Positions 25,941-33,950 of a stretch of DNA of 64,000 bases are shown one piece after another. The DNA is from Streptomyces sp. 846.5 (lineage in GTDB: Bacteria > Actinomycetota > Actinomycetes > Streptomycetales > Streptomycetaceae). The position numbers were made by a program, and so were the translations under genes. Within the stretch, counting starts at the first letter, position 1. Each line of letters begins with the position of its first letter. Below the pieces are notes generated by a model. The model had not been told where the DNA came from and did not search any database. It saw nothing but the letters and a program-made list of their open reading frames with translations. The DNA lies in assembly GCF_004365705.1 (NCBI RefSeq), contig NZ_SOBN01000001.1:2900001-2964000 (forward strand), in the 5' to 3' direction.

Positions 25941-26054
25941 ATAGTTGGGGCTTTCCAGTGACACGTCAAGAGCTGTGACGCACGTCGCCGGCGAAGGATG
26001 GAGCCTGCGGAGGGATGTCCAGATCCGGTCTGGGTGCCGAGAGTTGACGGAAGG

Positions 26055-26975
26055 TCAGTGGTGCTGCAGCGACTCGGCGACGGCGGAGATCGCGTCGGGG
26101 CCGACCCGGCAGCAGCCGCCGACCAGGCGCGCGCCGGCCTTGACCCAGCCGTCGACCTGGTGGCCGTCGAAGTGGGCGGCGCCCTCCCAGGCCCGGCTCT
26201 GCGCGTTCCAGATCTCGCCGCTGTTCGGGTAGACCACCACCGGCTTGCCGGTGGTCTCGGCGGCCACCGCCACCGCCCGCTCCACGTCCTGCGGGTCGCA
26301 GCAGTTCACGCCCACCGCGATCACCGCGTCGACGCCTGCGGCCAGCGCGAAGGCCTCGGCCAGCGGCTGCCCGGCCCGGGTGCGCTCCCCGTCGACGCTG
26401 TAGCTGAGCCAGGCCTGGACGCCGAGCCCGTCGAGGGCGCGCAGCAGCGCCTCCGCCTCGCGCGCGTCCGGAACGGTTTCCAGGGCCAGCGCGTCGGCGC
26501 CCGCCTCCGCGAGCACCTCCATCCGGGGCCGGTGGAAGCGCTCCAGCTCGGCGACGCTCAGCCCGTAGTCACCGCGGTACTCCGAGCCGTCCGCGAGCAT
26601 CGCCCCGTACGGGCCGACGGAGGCGGCCACCCACCTCGGGCCCTCGCCTGCGGCCTCGCTGCGGGCCCGGTCGGCCAGTTCCACGCTGCGCCGCAGCAGC
26701 GCCGCCGCCTCGGCGCGCCCGATGCCGCGCCGGGCGAAGCCCTCGAAGGTGGCCTGGTAGCTGCTGGTGATCGCGACCTGCGCGCCCGCCGCGTAGTAGG
26801 CGGCATGCGCCGCGACGATCGCCTCCGGACGGTCCGCCAGCAGCCGGGCCGACCAGAGCTCGTCGGAGAGGTCGTGGCCGGCGGCGGCCAGCTGGTTGGA
26901 CATCCCCCCGTCCAGCACCAGCGGCCCCTCGGCCAGCGCGGCGGCGAGGGAGGAGGACGGCGAGGGGAGGGTCAT
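26055..26975 (-). CDS. mmuM: Homocysteine S-methyltransferase
   Basis: The 306-residue cytosolic enzyme transfers a methyl group from S-methylmethionine or SAM to homocysteine, giving methionine. The start region LVLDGGMSNQLAAAGHDL and the zinc-binding cysteines of GVNCCDP and GGCCRVGP near the end are all present, and the length is normal. ATG 26975 has AAGG 7 nt upstream. It begins 33 bp after the stop of the hydroxyacid dehydrogenase gene on the same strand, so the two are probably co-transcribed. I see no SAM riboswitch in the short gap. No S-methylmethionine permease gene (mmuP) adjoins. Confidence 0.92.
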   Translation of the reverse strand: MTLPSPSSSLAAALAEGPLVLDGGMSNQLAAAGHDLSDELWSARLLADRPEAIVAAHAAYYAAGAQVAITSSYQATFEGFARRGIGRAEAAALLRRSVELADRARSEAAGEGPRWVAASVGPYGAMLADGSEYRGDYGLSVAELERFHRPRMEVLAEAGADALALETVPDAREAEALLRALDGLGVQAWLSYSVDGERTRAGQPLAEAFALAAGVDAVIAVGVNCCDPQDVERAVAVAAETTGKPVVVYPNSGEIWNAQSRAWEGAAHFDGHQVDGWVKAGARLVGGCCRVGPDAISAVAESLQHH

Positions 26976-27008
26976 GGTGCACCTTTTCTGTTTCTGCGTG
27001 ACAACTGC

Positions 27009-27968
27009 TCAGTTGAGGCGGCGGAGCGGGGTTCCGGCGAGGTAGGCCTGGATGTCCTCGACGGCGTGGGTGAAGTAGGTGCGGTAGTTGTCCTCGGAGA
27101 CATAGCCGAGATGGGGAGTGGCCAGCAGCCGGGGCGCCGAGCGCATCGGATGGTCGGCCGGGAGCGGCTCCTGGTCGAAGACGTCCAGTCCTGCGCCGGC
27201 GATCCGGCCTGCGCGAAGCGCGGCCAGCAGCGCGTCCTGGTCGACGATGGCGGCGCGGGAGGTGTTGACCAGGTAGGCCGTCGGCTTCATCAGGGCGAGC
27301 TCCGCCGCCCCCAGCAGGCCGCGGCTGCGGTCGCCGAGGGCGAGGTGGACCGAGACGAAGTCGCTGGTGGCGAGCAGTTCGTCGAGCCCGGTCGCGAGCT
27401 CGACGCCGACCTCGTCGGCCCGTTCCTTGGTGAGGTTGCTGCTCCAGGCGGTCACCTCCATGCCGAAGGCCAGCCCGACCCTGGCCACCAGGCTGCCGAT
27501 CTTCCCCAGCCCCAGCAGCCCCAGCCGGCGGCCGGCCAGGTCCGCACCGACCGTGCTCTGCCAGGGGCCGCCGCTGCGCAGCGCGGTGCTCTCGGTGACC
27601 AGGCCGCGGGCGAGGCCCAGCAGCAGCGCCCAGGTCAGCTCCACCGGCGGGGTGGAGCTGCTGGCGGTGCCGCAGACGGTCACCCCGTGCTCGCGGGCGG
27701 CGTCCATGTCGATCGACGCATTGCGCGTCCCGGAGGCGACCAGCAGCCGGAGCCGCGGCAGCCGCGCGAACAGCGCCGCCGGGAACGGGACCCGCTCGCG
27801 CAACGTGACGACGACGTCGAACGACTCGATCGCACGGACGAGCTCGTCCTCGGTGGCGAAGTGCCCGCTGAAGCTGACGACGTCCAGCTCGTCAGTGAGC
27901 GGGGTCCAGTCGGCCATGGAGGTGGCGACGTTCTGGTAGTCGTCGAGGACGGCGCAGCGCAGCTTCAT
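27009..27968 (-). CDS. NAD-dependent D-2-hydroxyacid dehydrogenase family protein
   Basis: The 319-residue enzyme has the nucleotide-binding loop GRRLGLLGLGKIGSLVARVG near residues 145-165 and the family catalytic set: Arg in NTSRAAIVDQDALL, Glu in GLDVFDQEPLP, and His in LLATPHLGYVSEDNY. It oxidises or reduces a 2-hydroxy/2-keto acid. The substrate is not evident; phosphoglycerate, glyoxylate or phenylpyruvate type dehydrogenases all look like this. ATG 27968 has only a weak, close ribosome binding site. It lies upstream of mmuM in the same direction. Confidence 0.9.
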   Translation of the reverse strand: MKLRCAVLDDYQNVATSMADWTPLTDELDVVSFSGHFATEDELVRAIESFDVVVTLRERVPFPAALFARLPRLRLLVASGTRNASIDMDAAREHGVTVCGTASSSTPPVELTWALLLGLARGLVTESTALRSGGPWQSTVGADLAGRRLGLLGLGKIGSLVARVGLAFGMEVTAWSSNLTKERADEVGVELATGLDELLATSDFVSVHLALGDRSRGLLGAAELALMKPTAYLVNTSRAAIVDQDALLAALRAGRIAGAGLDVFDQEPLPADHPMRSAPRLLATPHLGYVSEDNYRTYFTHAVEDIQAYLAGTPLRRLN

Positions 27969-28037
27969 GGCCTCAGCCTAAGAGACAAGCGACTTCAGCG
28001 GGGGTGCGGCCTTGCTGGTCAGCAAGGCGTTGGTGCT

Positions 28038-28111
28038 GGTTTGCGGCAGCTGTGGGTGGCTTATATGGCGCCACCGTTGCCGCCCTCTGCCGCCCGTGGC
28101 TGCCGCAAACC
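28038..28111. terminator. Nested inverted repeat downstream of the Y-family polymerase gene
   Basis: GGTTTGCGGCAGC (28038-28050) pairs perfectly with GCTGCCGCAAACC (28099-28111). Inside, GGTGGC (28055-28060) pairs with GCCACC (28070-28075). It lies between two minus-strand units and probably ends the polymerase operon; a leader structure for the dehydrogenase gene is the alternative. Confidence 0.6.
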
Positions 28112-28157
28112 GGCTGCGGCGGCGCCCCGCCTCCCCCGCCCGTAGCGCAAGCGCTGG

Positions 28158-29162
28158 TCAGGCGGCGCGACGTAGGGAGGCTCTGGTGAGGCCGGTGGTG
28201 CCGTAGAGGGCGGTGGTGCGGTCGATGACGGCTTCGATGCGGTGGTCGCGGTCGTCGGCCGGGTCCAGGCTGAGCTGGTGCGGGGCCAGGTCGGCGGGGC
28301 GGATGCCCTCGGCGCGGAGGGTGACGTAGCGGACCCTGGCCCGTTGCAGGCCCAGGGCCTCGTGGAGCCGGTAGGCAGTGGCGGTCAGGGCCGGGGTGTG
28401 TGCGGTGGGCTCGGCGAGGGTGCGGCTGCGGGTGCTGGTGGAGCGGTCGGCGTAGCGGACGGTGAGGGTGAGCGCGCCGGTGGCCTGGCCGCCGGTACGG
28501 AGCCGGGCGCCCAGGTGGTGGGTGAGGTCGAGCAGCACCCGCCGGTGTTCGACCGGGTCGAGTTCGTCGCGGTCGAAGCTGTGCTCGGCGGCCAGGGAGC
28601 GGGTGGGGGTGCCGGTGGCGACCGGGGTGGGATCGATTCCCCGGGCGCGCTGGTGGAGTTGGCGGCCTACGGACGCGCCGAGGATGCGCTGGAGGGTGGG
28701 CAGCGGGGCAGCCGCGAGCCGGCCGACGGTGTCCAGGCCGTAGCCGCCGAGGGTGCGGGCGGTGGCCTGGCCGACCCCGGGGAGGGCGAGGACCGGCAGC
28801 GGGTCGAGGAAGGCCCGCGCGGCTTCGGGGTCGGCCAGGACGTGGATCCCGCCGGTGGTGGAGGAGTTGGCGGCGAGCCGGGCCAGCAGGGGGTTGGCGG
28901 CGAGGCCGATGGTGCAGTCGACGTCCTGCCGGAGGAGAGCCTGGACCCTGATTCGCTTGGCGAGTTGGACCGCGTCGACGCCGAAGTAGCGCTGTGCGCC
29001 CCGGACATCGAGCAGGGCGGCGTCCGGGGGCATCGGTTCGACCACGGGGGTGACGCCGCGCAGCAGGTCCAGGACCCGGTCGTAGGCCTCGGCCGTGAGC
29101 GGGGCGGTGACGCCGGGCCAGCGCAGGACGACGTGCAGGATGGCGATCTGACGGTTGGTCAT
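28158..29162 (-). CDS. Y-family DNA polymerase, ImuB/DinB-like
   Basis: The 334-residue protein shows Y-family palm, helix-hairpin-helix and little-finger features: LLDVRGAQRYFGVDAVQLAK, GLAANPLLARLAANS, ALPGVGQATARTLGGYGLDT and a C-terminal DNA-binding part (RSLAAEHSFDRDEL). It is shorter than DinB, and the N-terminal catalytic DxD region is not obvious, which fits an ImuB-type accessory role rather than an active polymerase. Its ATG overlaps the stop of the DnaE2-like gene (ATGA), so expression is coupled. The two probably form an SOS mutasome for translesion synthesis. Confidence 0.85.
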   Translation of the reverse strand: MTNRQIAILHVVLRWPGVTAPLTAEAYDRVLDLLRGVTPVVEPMPPDAALLDVRGAQRYFGVDAVQLAKRIRVQALLRQDVDCTIGLAANPLLARLAANSSTTGGIHVLADPEAARAFLDPLPVLALPGVGQATARTLGGYGLDTVGRLAAAPLPTLQRILGASVGRQLHQRARGIDPTPVATGTPTRSLAAEHSFDRDELDPVEHRRVLLDLTHHLGARLRTGGQATGALTLTVRYADRSTSTRSRTLAEPTAHTPALTATAYRLHEALGLQRARVRYVTLRAEGIRPADLAPHQLSLDPADDRDHRIEAVIDRTTALYGTTGLTRASLRRAA

Positions 29163-32100
29163 CCCGCGCTCCCGGGGCTGGAGTGCCAGAGGCGGCGGGT
29201 GTCGGTGACCGGGCTGCCTGGGGTCTTGAGATCGGCCCAGGGGTGGAGTTCATAGCCGGTGGACATCCGGATGCTGCGGCTGGGCTGCGCGGGGGCGCCC
29301 TGTTCGGGGCCGGGCTGCGCAGGGCCGGGCCGTTCGGGGCCGGGCTGCGCGGGATCGGCCCCGGCGGCCTCGGGCTCGGGGGCGGCTTCGGCCGCGAGGC
29401 GGGCGGCGACGGCTTCCAGGCCGCCGGTGCGGCGCAGTTCGGCCAGCTCGGTCAGGCTCCAGGCGGCATTGCCGACGACGCTGAGGCTCTGCCGCCCGCG
29501 CCGCTGGACGATGCCCCTGACCAGCAGCAGGCCGTGGTGGAAGACCACGGCGGCGCAGCGGGGGTGGCTGTCCTCGAAGAAGGCGAGGTCGACCAGGCCC
29601 GCGGTGCTGCCGTCGTCCAGGGTGGTGAAGATGACCCGGCGGCCGGAGCGGATCGGGGGTGTCTGGGTGGCCGCCCTGATGCCCGCGACCAGCACGGACG
29701 CGCCGTGGCGGGTCTGCCGCAGCCGGGCGGCCGAGGTGACGCCGAGCTCCTCCAGAAAGGCGTGATGGGTCGTCATGAGGTGTCGGGAGGCGTCGAGTCC
29801 GAGGATGTCCAGCTCGGCGCCGAGCCGTTCGTCGGCGTCGGGCTCGGGCAGGCCGGAGCGGTCGGCGGGCGCGTCCGGGTCGGCCGCGAGCAGCGGGAGC
29901 TGGCCGTCGCCGGGGCGGCCGCGGTCCTCCCGGTGCAGCTCGGCGAGCTGGAGCAGCAGGTCGCGGCGGCCCGCGCCGCGGGCGAGCGGGTCCAGCGCGC
30001 CGACCTGGACCAGCCGTTCGGCGAGCGGACGGGAGGGACGGGCCCGGCGCCAGAGGTCGGGCAGCGAGCCGTAGGGCTGTCCGACCCTGGCCGAGACGAT
30101 CCGGGCGGCCTCGGCCTCGGTGATGCCCTGGACCTCGGACAGCGCCATCCGGACGCCCCAGCGGCCGCTCCGGGAGTTCCCATCAGACACCAGTTCGATT
30201 CTAAAATCCTGTTCGGACCGGTTCACATCCAGCGGCAGCACCGGCACCCCGCGCCGCCGGGCGTCCGCGAGCAGCAGCCGCTTCGGGTACATCCCCGGGT
30301 CATGGGTGAGGATCCCGGCGTAGAAGGCGGCAGCGCGATGGGTCTTGAGCCAGGCCGACTGGTACGTCGGCACGGCGAAGGCCGTGGCGTGCGCCTTGCA
30401 GAAGCCGTACGCGCCGAACGCCTCCAGAATCTCCCAGGCACGGCGGATCACCTCCGCCGAATATCCCCGCCTGCGTGCGCCCTCGCCGAACCAGGCCCTG
30501 ACCCGGCCCTGGGTGTCCGGCTTGGACAGCCCGCGCCTGGCCTCGTCGGCCATGCTCCGGTCGCAGCCGGTCATGATGTGCATGATCTCGATCACCTGCT
30601 CATGGAAGATGACTACGCCGTAGGTCTCCTTCAGCGCGTCTGCCAGATGCTCATGCGGATAGGCGGGGGCTCGGCGGCCGTGCCGGGACTCGATGAAGGG
30701 CTTGACCATGTCGGCCGCCACCGGTCCCGGCCGGAACAGCGAGATGTCCACCACCAGGTGTTCGAAGGTCTCCGGCTGCAGCCGTCCGACCAGGTCGCGC
30801 TGGCCCGGCGACTCGACCTGGAAGCAGCCCAGGGTCTCGGCGGAGCGGATCAGCGCCATCGCGGCCGGGTCCTCGGGCGGGACCTGCGCCGGGTCGTCCA
30901 GGTCGATCCGCTCGCCGGTGGCGCGGGCGATCTCGGCGACGGCGTGCGCCATCGCCGACTGCATCCGGACGCCGAGGACGTCCAGCTTCAGCAGGCCGAG
31001 GTCCTCCACGTCCTCCTTGTCGAACTGCGACATGGCGAAGCCCTCGCCGGGGGTGGGCACCACCGGGGTGCGGGTGAGCAGCGAGGCGTCCGAGATGATC
31101 ACGCCGCAGGGGTGCATGGCGGTGCCGCGCGACAGCCCGTCCAGGCCCTCGACCAGTTCCCACAGCGGGCCGTGGTCCTCGGCCGCGACATCGCGCAGTT
31201 CGGGCAGTTCGGCGAGGGCGGCGCGGGCGTCCCTGGCCCGGATGTGCGGGAACGCCTTGGCGAGGCGGTCGATGGTCTGCGGGTCCAGGCCCAGGGCCGC
31301 ACCGGTGTCGCGGATGGCGTGGCGGACCCGGTAGGTCTCCGGCATGGCCAGGGTCGCTGTGCGTTCGACGCCGAAGCGTTCGAAGATCGCCCGGTAGACG
31401 TCCAGCCGCCGGGCCGACTCCACGTCGATGTCGATGTCGGGCATGGCCCGGCGGTGGACCGAGAGGAAGCGCTCCATCAGCAGCCCGTGTTCGACCGGGT
31501 CGGCGGTGGCGATGCCGAGCAGGTGGACCACCAGGGACCCGGCCGCCGAGCCGCGCGCGGCGACCCGGATGCCCAGCGCCCTGGTGTCGTCCACGACCTG
31601 GGCGACGGTGAGGAAGTAGCCGGCGAAGCGCAGTCGGGCGATGGTGTCCAGTTCGTCGTCCAGGCGCTTCCAGTACTTTCGCTGGTCGGGACGGCGGTGG
31701 TAGCCGCGGCGGACCATCGCGGTGACGCAGCGCGAGCGCAGCACCCGGTCGGGACCGCGACGGTCGGCGCCGACCAGCCCGGCCTCGGGGAGGTGCACCG
31801 CGCCCAGGCCCAGGTCGTCCTGCGGATCCACCAGGCAGGCCGCGGCGACCTCGCGGGTCTCCGCGAGCAGCCGGCGGGCCCCGTCGCGGCCCTGGCCTGC
31901 GGCGTCGGCGATCTGCTCGGCGAGGCGGGCCATGTCCCCGGAGTCCTTGAGCCAGCCCTCGCCGCTGTCGCGCTGCTGCGGTTTGCGGGCGTCGACGGGC
32001 ACCAGCAGCCGGGCCGAGTCCAGGACGTCGGCGAGCCGCCGGCCGCCGGGGTCGGCGTAGCGGACCTGGTTGGTGAGCACGGCGGGCAGGCCCTGCTCCT

Positions 32101-32791
32101 CGGCGAAGGCCAGGGTGCGGGCAGCCAGCCGCAGGCTGCCGGGGCCGGTGCCCGCGGTGGCCGCGACCGGGTGGTGCACGGCCTCCAGGCGCAGGGCGCC
32201 GGGGAACAGCCGTCGCCAGGGCACGACCAGCCGGGCGGCACGGTCCGGGCGCCCGGCCGCGAGGGCGGCACCGACCTCGGAGCCGGGGCCAAGCAGCACG
32301 AAGAGGTGGCCGGCCGCTGCGTCGGCGATCTGTTCGAGATCGGGCCAGCCGAGGGCGGGCGTGCCGCTGCCGTCCGCGTGCGCGGCCGTGACCAGGGCGC
32401 ACAGCGCGGCCCAGCCCGCCCGGTCGCGCGCCAGGAACACCCCGCGCGGGGCGCTCTCGTCAACGAACGCGCCCCCGCGCACGGGCGTACGGCGGCGCAC
32501 GGCGGACTGGGGCTGCGCCGGAGCCTGCGCCTGGGGCCGCGCCGGGGCCGGGGCTTGGCCCGGTGTCATGTCCGCATGGCTGGGCAGCGCCAGGTCCACC
32601 CCGAACAGCGGCCGGACCCCGGCCTCCCGGCAGGCCTTGGCGAAGCGGACGGCGCCGGCGAGAGTGTCCCGGTCGGTCAGCGCGAGCGCGTCCAGACCGC
32701 GCTCGGCGGCACACTCGGCCAGCCGCTCCGGATGGCTGGCCCCGAAGCGGGCGGAGAACCCGGAGACGGCACGCAGATGCGTAAACACCAC
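29159..32791 (-). CDS. dnaE2: Error-prone DNA polymerase III alpha subunit (DnaE2/ImuC-like)
   Basis: The product is about 1210 residues. It opens with a PHP domain (FTHLRAVSGFSARFGASHPE). The C-family palm carries AMPDIDIDVESARR near residue 449, providing the paired catalytic Asp residues. A C-terminal helix-hairpin-helix and OB-fold region (GVTSAARLRQTRHGASVLVA, VIFTTLDDGSTAGLVDLAFF) follows. The length is that of DnaE2 rather than a replicative DnaE1 with long tail. GTG 32791 or 32788 is chosen because AGGAGG lies 5 or 8 nt upstream; an ATG at 32854 would add 21 atypical residues. A LexA-type box lies about 80 bp upstream, which predicts DNA-damage induction. The Y-family gene overlaps its stop. 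No ImuA-type recombinase is adjacent. Confidence 0.92.
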   Translation of the reverse strand: MVFTHLRAVSGFSARFGASHPERLAECAAERGLDALALTDRDTLAGAVRFAKACREAGVRPLFGVDLALPSHADMTPGQAPAPARPQAQAPAQPQSAVRRRTPVRGGAFVDESAPRGVFLARDRAGWAALCALVTAAHADGSGTPALGWPDLEQIADAAAGHLFVLLGPGSEVGAALAAGRPDRAARLVVPWRRLFPGALRLEAVHHPVAATAGTGPGSLRLAARTLAFAEEQGLPAVLTNQVRYADPGGRRLADVLDSARLLVPVDARKPQQRDSGEGWLKDSGDMARLAEQIADAAGQGRDGARRLLAETREVAAACLVDPQDDLGLGAVHLPEAGLVGADRRGPDRVLRSRCVTAMVRRGYHRRPDQRKYWKRLDDELDTIARLRFAGYFLTVAQVVDDTRALGIRVAARGSAAGSLVVHLLGIATADPVEHGLLMERFLSVHRRAMPDIDIDVESARRLDVYRAIFERFGVERTATLAMPETYRVRHAIRDTGAALGLDPQTIDRLAKAFPHIRARDARAALAELPELRDVAAEDHGPLWELVEGLDGLSRGTAMHPCGVIISDASLLTRTPVVPTPGEGFAMSQFDKEDVEDLGLLKLDVLGVRMQSAMAHAVAEIARATGERIDLDDPAQVPPEDPAAMALIRSAETLGCFQVESPGQRDLVGRLQPETFEHLVVDISLFRPGPVAADMVKPFIESRHGRRAPAYPHEHLADALKETYGVVIFHEQVIEIMHIMTGCDRSMADEARRGLSKPDTQGRVRAWFGEGARRRGYSAEVIRRAWEILEAFGAYGFCKAHATAFAVPTYQSAWLKTHRAAAFYAGILTHDPGMYPKRLLLADARRRGVPVLPLDVNRSEQDFRIELVSDGNSRSGRWGVRMALSEVQGITEAEAARIVSARVGQPYGSLPDLWRRARPSRPLAERLVQVGALDPLARGAGRRDLLLQLAELHREDRGRPGDGQLPLLAADPDAPADRSGLPEPDADERLGAELDILGLDASRHLMTTHHAFLEELGVTSAARLRQTRHGASVLVAGIRAATQTPPIRSGRRVIFTTLDDGSTAGLVDLAFFEDSHPRCAAVVFHHGLLLVRGIVQRRGRQSLSVVGNAAWSLTELAELRRTGGLEAVAARLAAEAAPEPEAAGADPAQPGPERPGPAQPGPEQGAPAQPSRSIRMSTGYELHPWADLKTPGSPVTDTRRLWHSSPGSAG

Positions 32792-32857
32792 AGCCGCCTC
32801 CTGCCAGTCACCCGCTCCCCTCCCCATCCGACCCTCGGACCACAGCCTTCCCATCCA

Positions 32858-33112
32858 TCATAGGGGCATCTCTCGAACATGCATTCGATGGAATGTGTCG
32901 GATGAGCTGGAAGGAAGGGAGGTGGGCGTGTGTGACTGTTCAGTTGGCGAGCGCGCGCAAGGCGCCCTCTGTGCGGGGCAGGTCTCGGCGTTCTTGACCA
33001 CCGTGAGCGTGACCTCGTGACTTTGCAGCGTGTCACCTGCGGCGGGCTGTTGCGAGCAGACCTTCCAGTTGGGCGGCCGGACAACAAGGCGGCCCATGCC
33101 GCCTCCATCCAC
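32858..33112 (-). CDS. Possible PASTA-like small protein or fragment
   Basis: The frame contains PPNWKVCSQQPAAGDTLQSH followed by EVTLTVVKNAETCPA, which looks like the PASTA-like NWxVCxQxPAAG...VTLxVVK...CP end of small secreted Streptomyces proteins. The frame is open further upstream (SRYGTGQSEAAALLEAPADR reads plausibly), so ATG 33112 need not be the start, but no signal peptide is visible. The tail after CPA runs through the LexA box of dnaE2 and looks non-native. It is best read as a degraded PASTA gene. Confidence 0.35.
   Translation of the reverse strand: MDGGGMGRLVVRPPNWKVCSQQPAAGDTLQSHEVTLTVVKNAETCPAQRAPCARSPTEQSHTPTSLPSSSSDTFHRMHVREMPL
32873..32888. promoter_or_regulatory. LexA (SOS) box upstream of the mutasome
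   Basis: TCGAACATGCATTCGA matches the actinobacterial SOS consensus TCGAACnnnnGTTCGA with one mismatch. It lies about 82 bp before the chosen dnaE2 start. No other gene is better placed to be its target. Confidence 0.75.
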
Positions 33113-33278
33113 GAGCTTGACGTCCGGACGGTAGCGGTAGCGGGCGGCGCCTGCCTCCGTCCCGGTGTACTCCAGCAGTTGCCGGTCGGCCGGCGCTTCC
33201 AGCAGCGCGGCGGCCTCCGACTGACCGGTGCCGTAGCGCGAGGGCCCCGGCGGGCGGGGGCGATCATGGCCGCTGCGC

Positions 33279-33950
33279 TCAGGGCTCGAAGCGGTAGCCC
33301 ATGCCCGGTTCGGTCAGCAGGTGGCGGGGGTGGGCCGGGTCGCGTTCGAGCTTGCGGCGTAGTCCGGCCAGGTAGACGCGGAGGTAGTTGGTCTTGCGCT
33401 CGTGGCCAGGTCCCCAGACGTCCAGCAGGAGTTGACGGCCGGTCACCAACCGGCCCGGGTGCTGGACCAGCAGGGTGAGGATGCGCCACTCTGTCGGGGT
33501 GAGCCGGATCGGGACCGGGCGGACGGTGCAGCTCGCCAGGTCCACGGTGTGGTCGCCGATCACCGCGCTGCCGCCGATCGGCTCGTCCGAGGCCGGGCGG
33601 CGCAGCACCGCGCGGAGCCGGGCCAGGAGTTCGTTCATCGAGAAGGGCTTGGTCACATAGTCGTCGGCGCCGGCGTCCAGGGCGATGACCTTGTCGGCCG
33701 CGCCGGAGCGCCCGGAGAGCACGATGACCGGGACCGCGCTCCAGACCCGGAGCGCACGGATCACCTCGGTCCCGTCCAGGCCGGGCAGGCCGAGGTCGAG
33801 GATGACCGCGTCCGGCGGGCTGGCGGCGGCCTCGTCCAGGGCGCGCTTGCCGTCCTGGGCGGTGGCGACGGTGTACTGGCGGGCTTCGAGGTTGATCTGC
33901 AGTGCCCGCAGCATCTGCGGTTCGTCGTCCACGATGAGGACTCGGGTCAC
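33279..33950 (-). CDS. kdpE: OmpR-type response regulator KdpE
   Basis: The 223-residue protein has a receiver domain with phospho-acceptor Asp in VILDLGLPGLDG (about residue 52), the switch Lys in DDYVTKPFSMNEL, and a winged-helix output domain (RLTPTEWRILTLLVQHPGRL, ending GMGYRFEP). It is the partner of KdpD and in the classical system activates the high-affinity K+ transporter operon. GTG 33950 overlaps the kdpD stop by GTGA. No kdpFABC is in the window. Confidence 0.9.
   Translation of the reverse strand: MTRVLIVDDEPQMLRALQINLEARQYTVATAQDGKRALDEAAASPPDAVILDLGLPGLDGTEVIRALRVWSAVPVIVLSGRSGAADKVIALDAGADDYVTKPFSMNELLARLRAVLRRPASDEPIGGSAVIGDHTVDLASCTVRPVPIRLTPTEWRILTLLVQHPGRLVTGRQLLLDVWGPGHERKTNYLRVYLAGLRRKLERDPAHPRHLLTEPGMGYRFEP

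Larger units (their letters stand above)
25692..26054. other. Promoter region of the GH48 gene
   Basis: This stretch of about 360 bases holds the two CebR-type sites described separately. No gene is seen on either strand. The homocysteine methyltransferase ends at its right edge. Confidence 0.6.

Noticed and set aside
26976-27008. SAM or cobalamin riboswitch before mmuM
   Set aside because: The gap to the upstream gene is only 33 bp, too short for such an element, and no motif is visible.
29183-32863. Plus-strand open frame of about 1226 codons opposite dnaE2
   Set aside because: Antisense frame caused by codon bias; composition is not protein-like and no start signal is present.
32677-33489. 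Minus-strand frame of 270 codons overlapping kdpE and dnaE2 ends
   Set aside because: Pro/Arg-rich shadow frame; another frame in the same stretch carries the PASTA-like signature.
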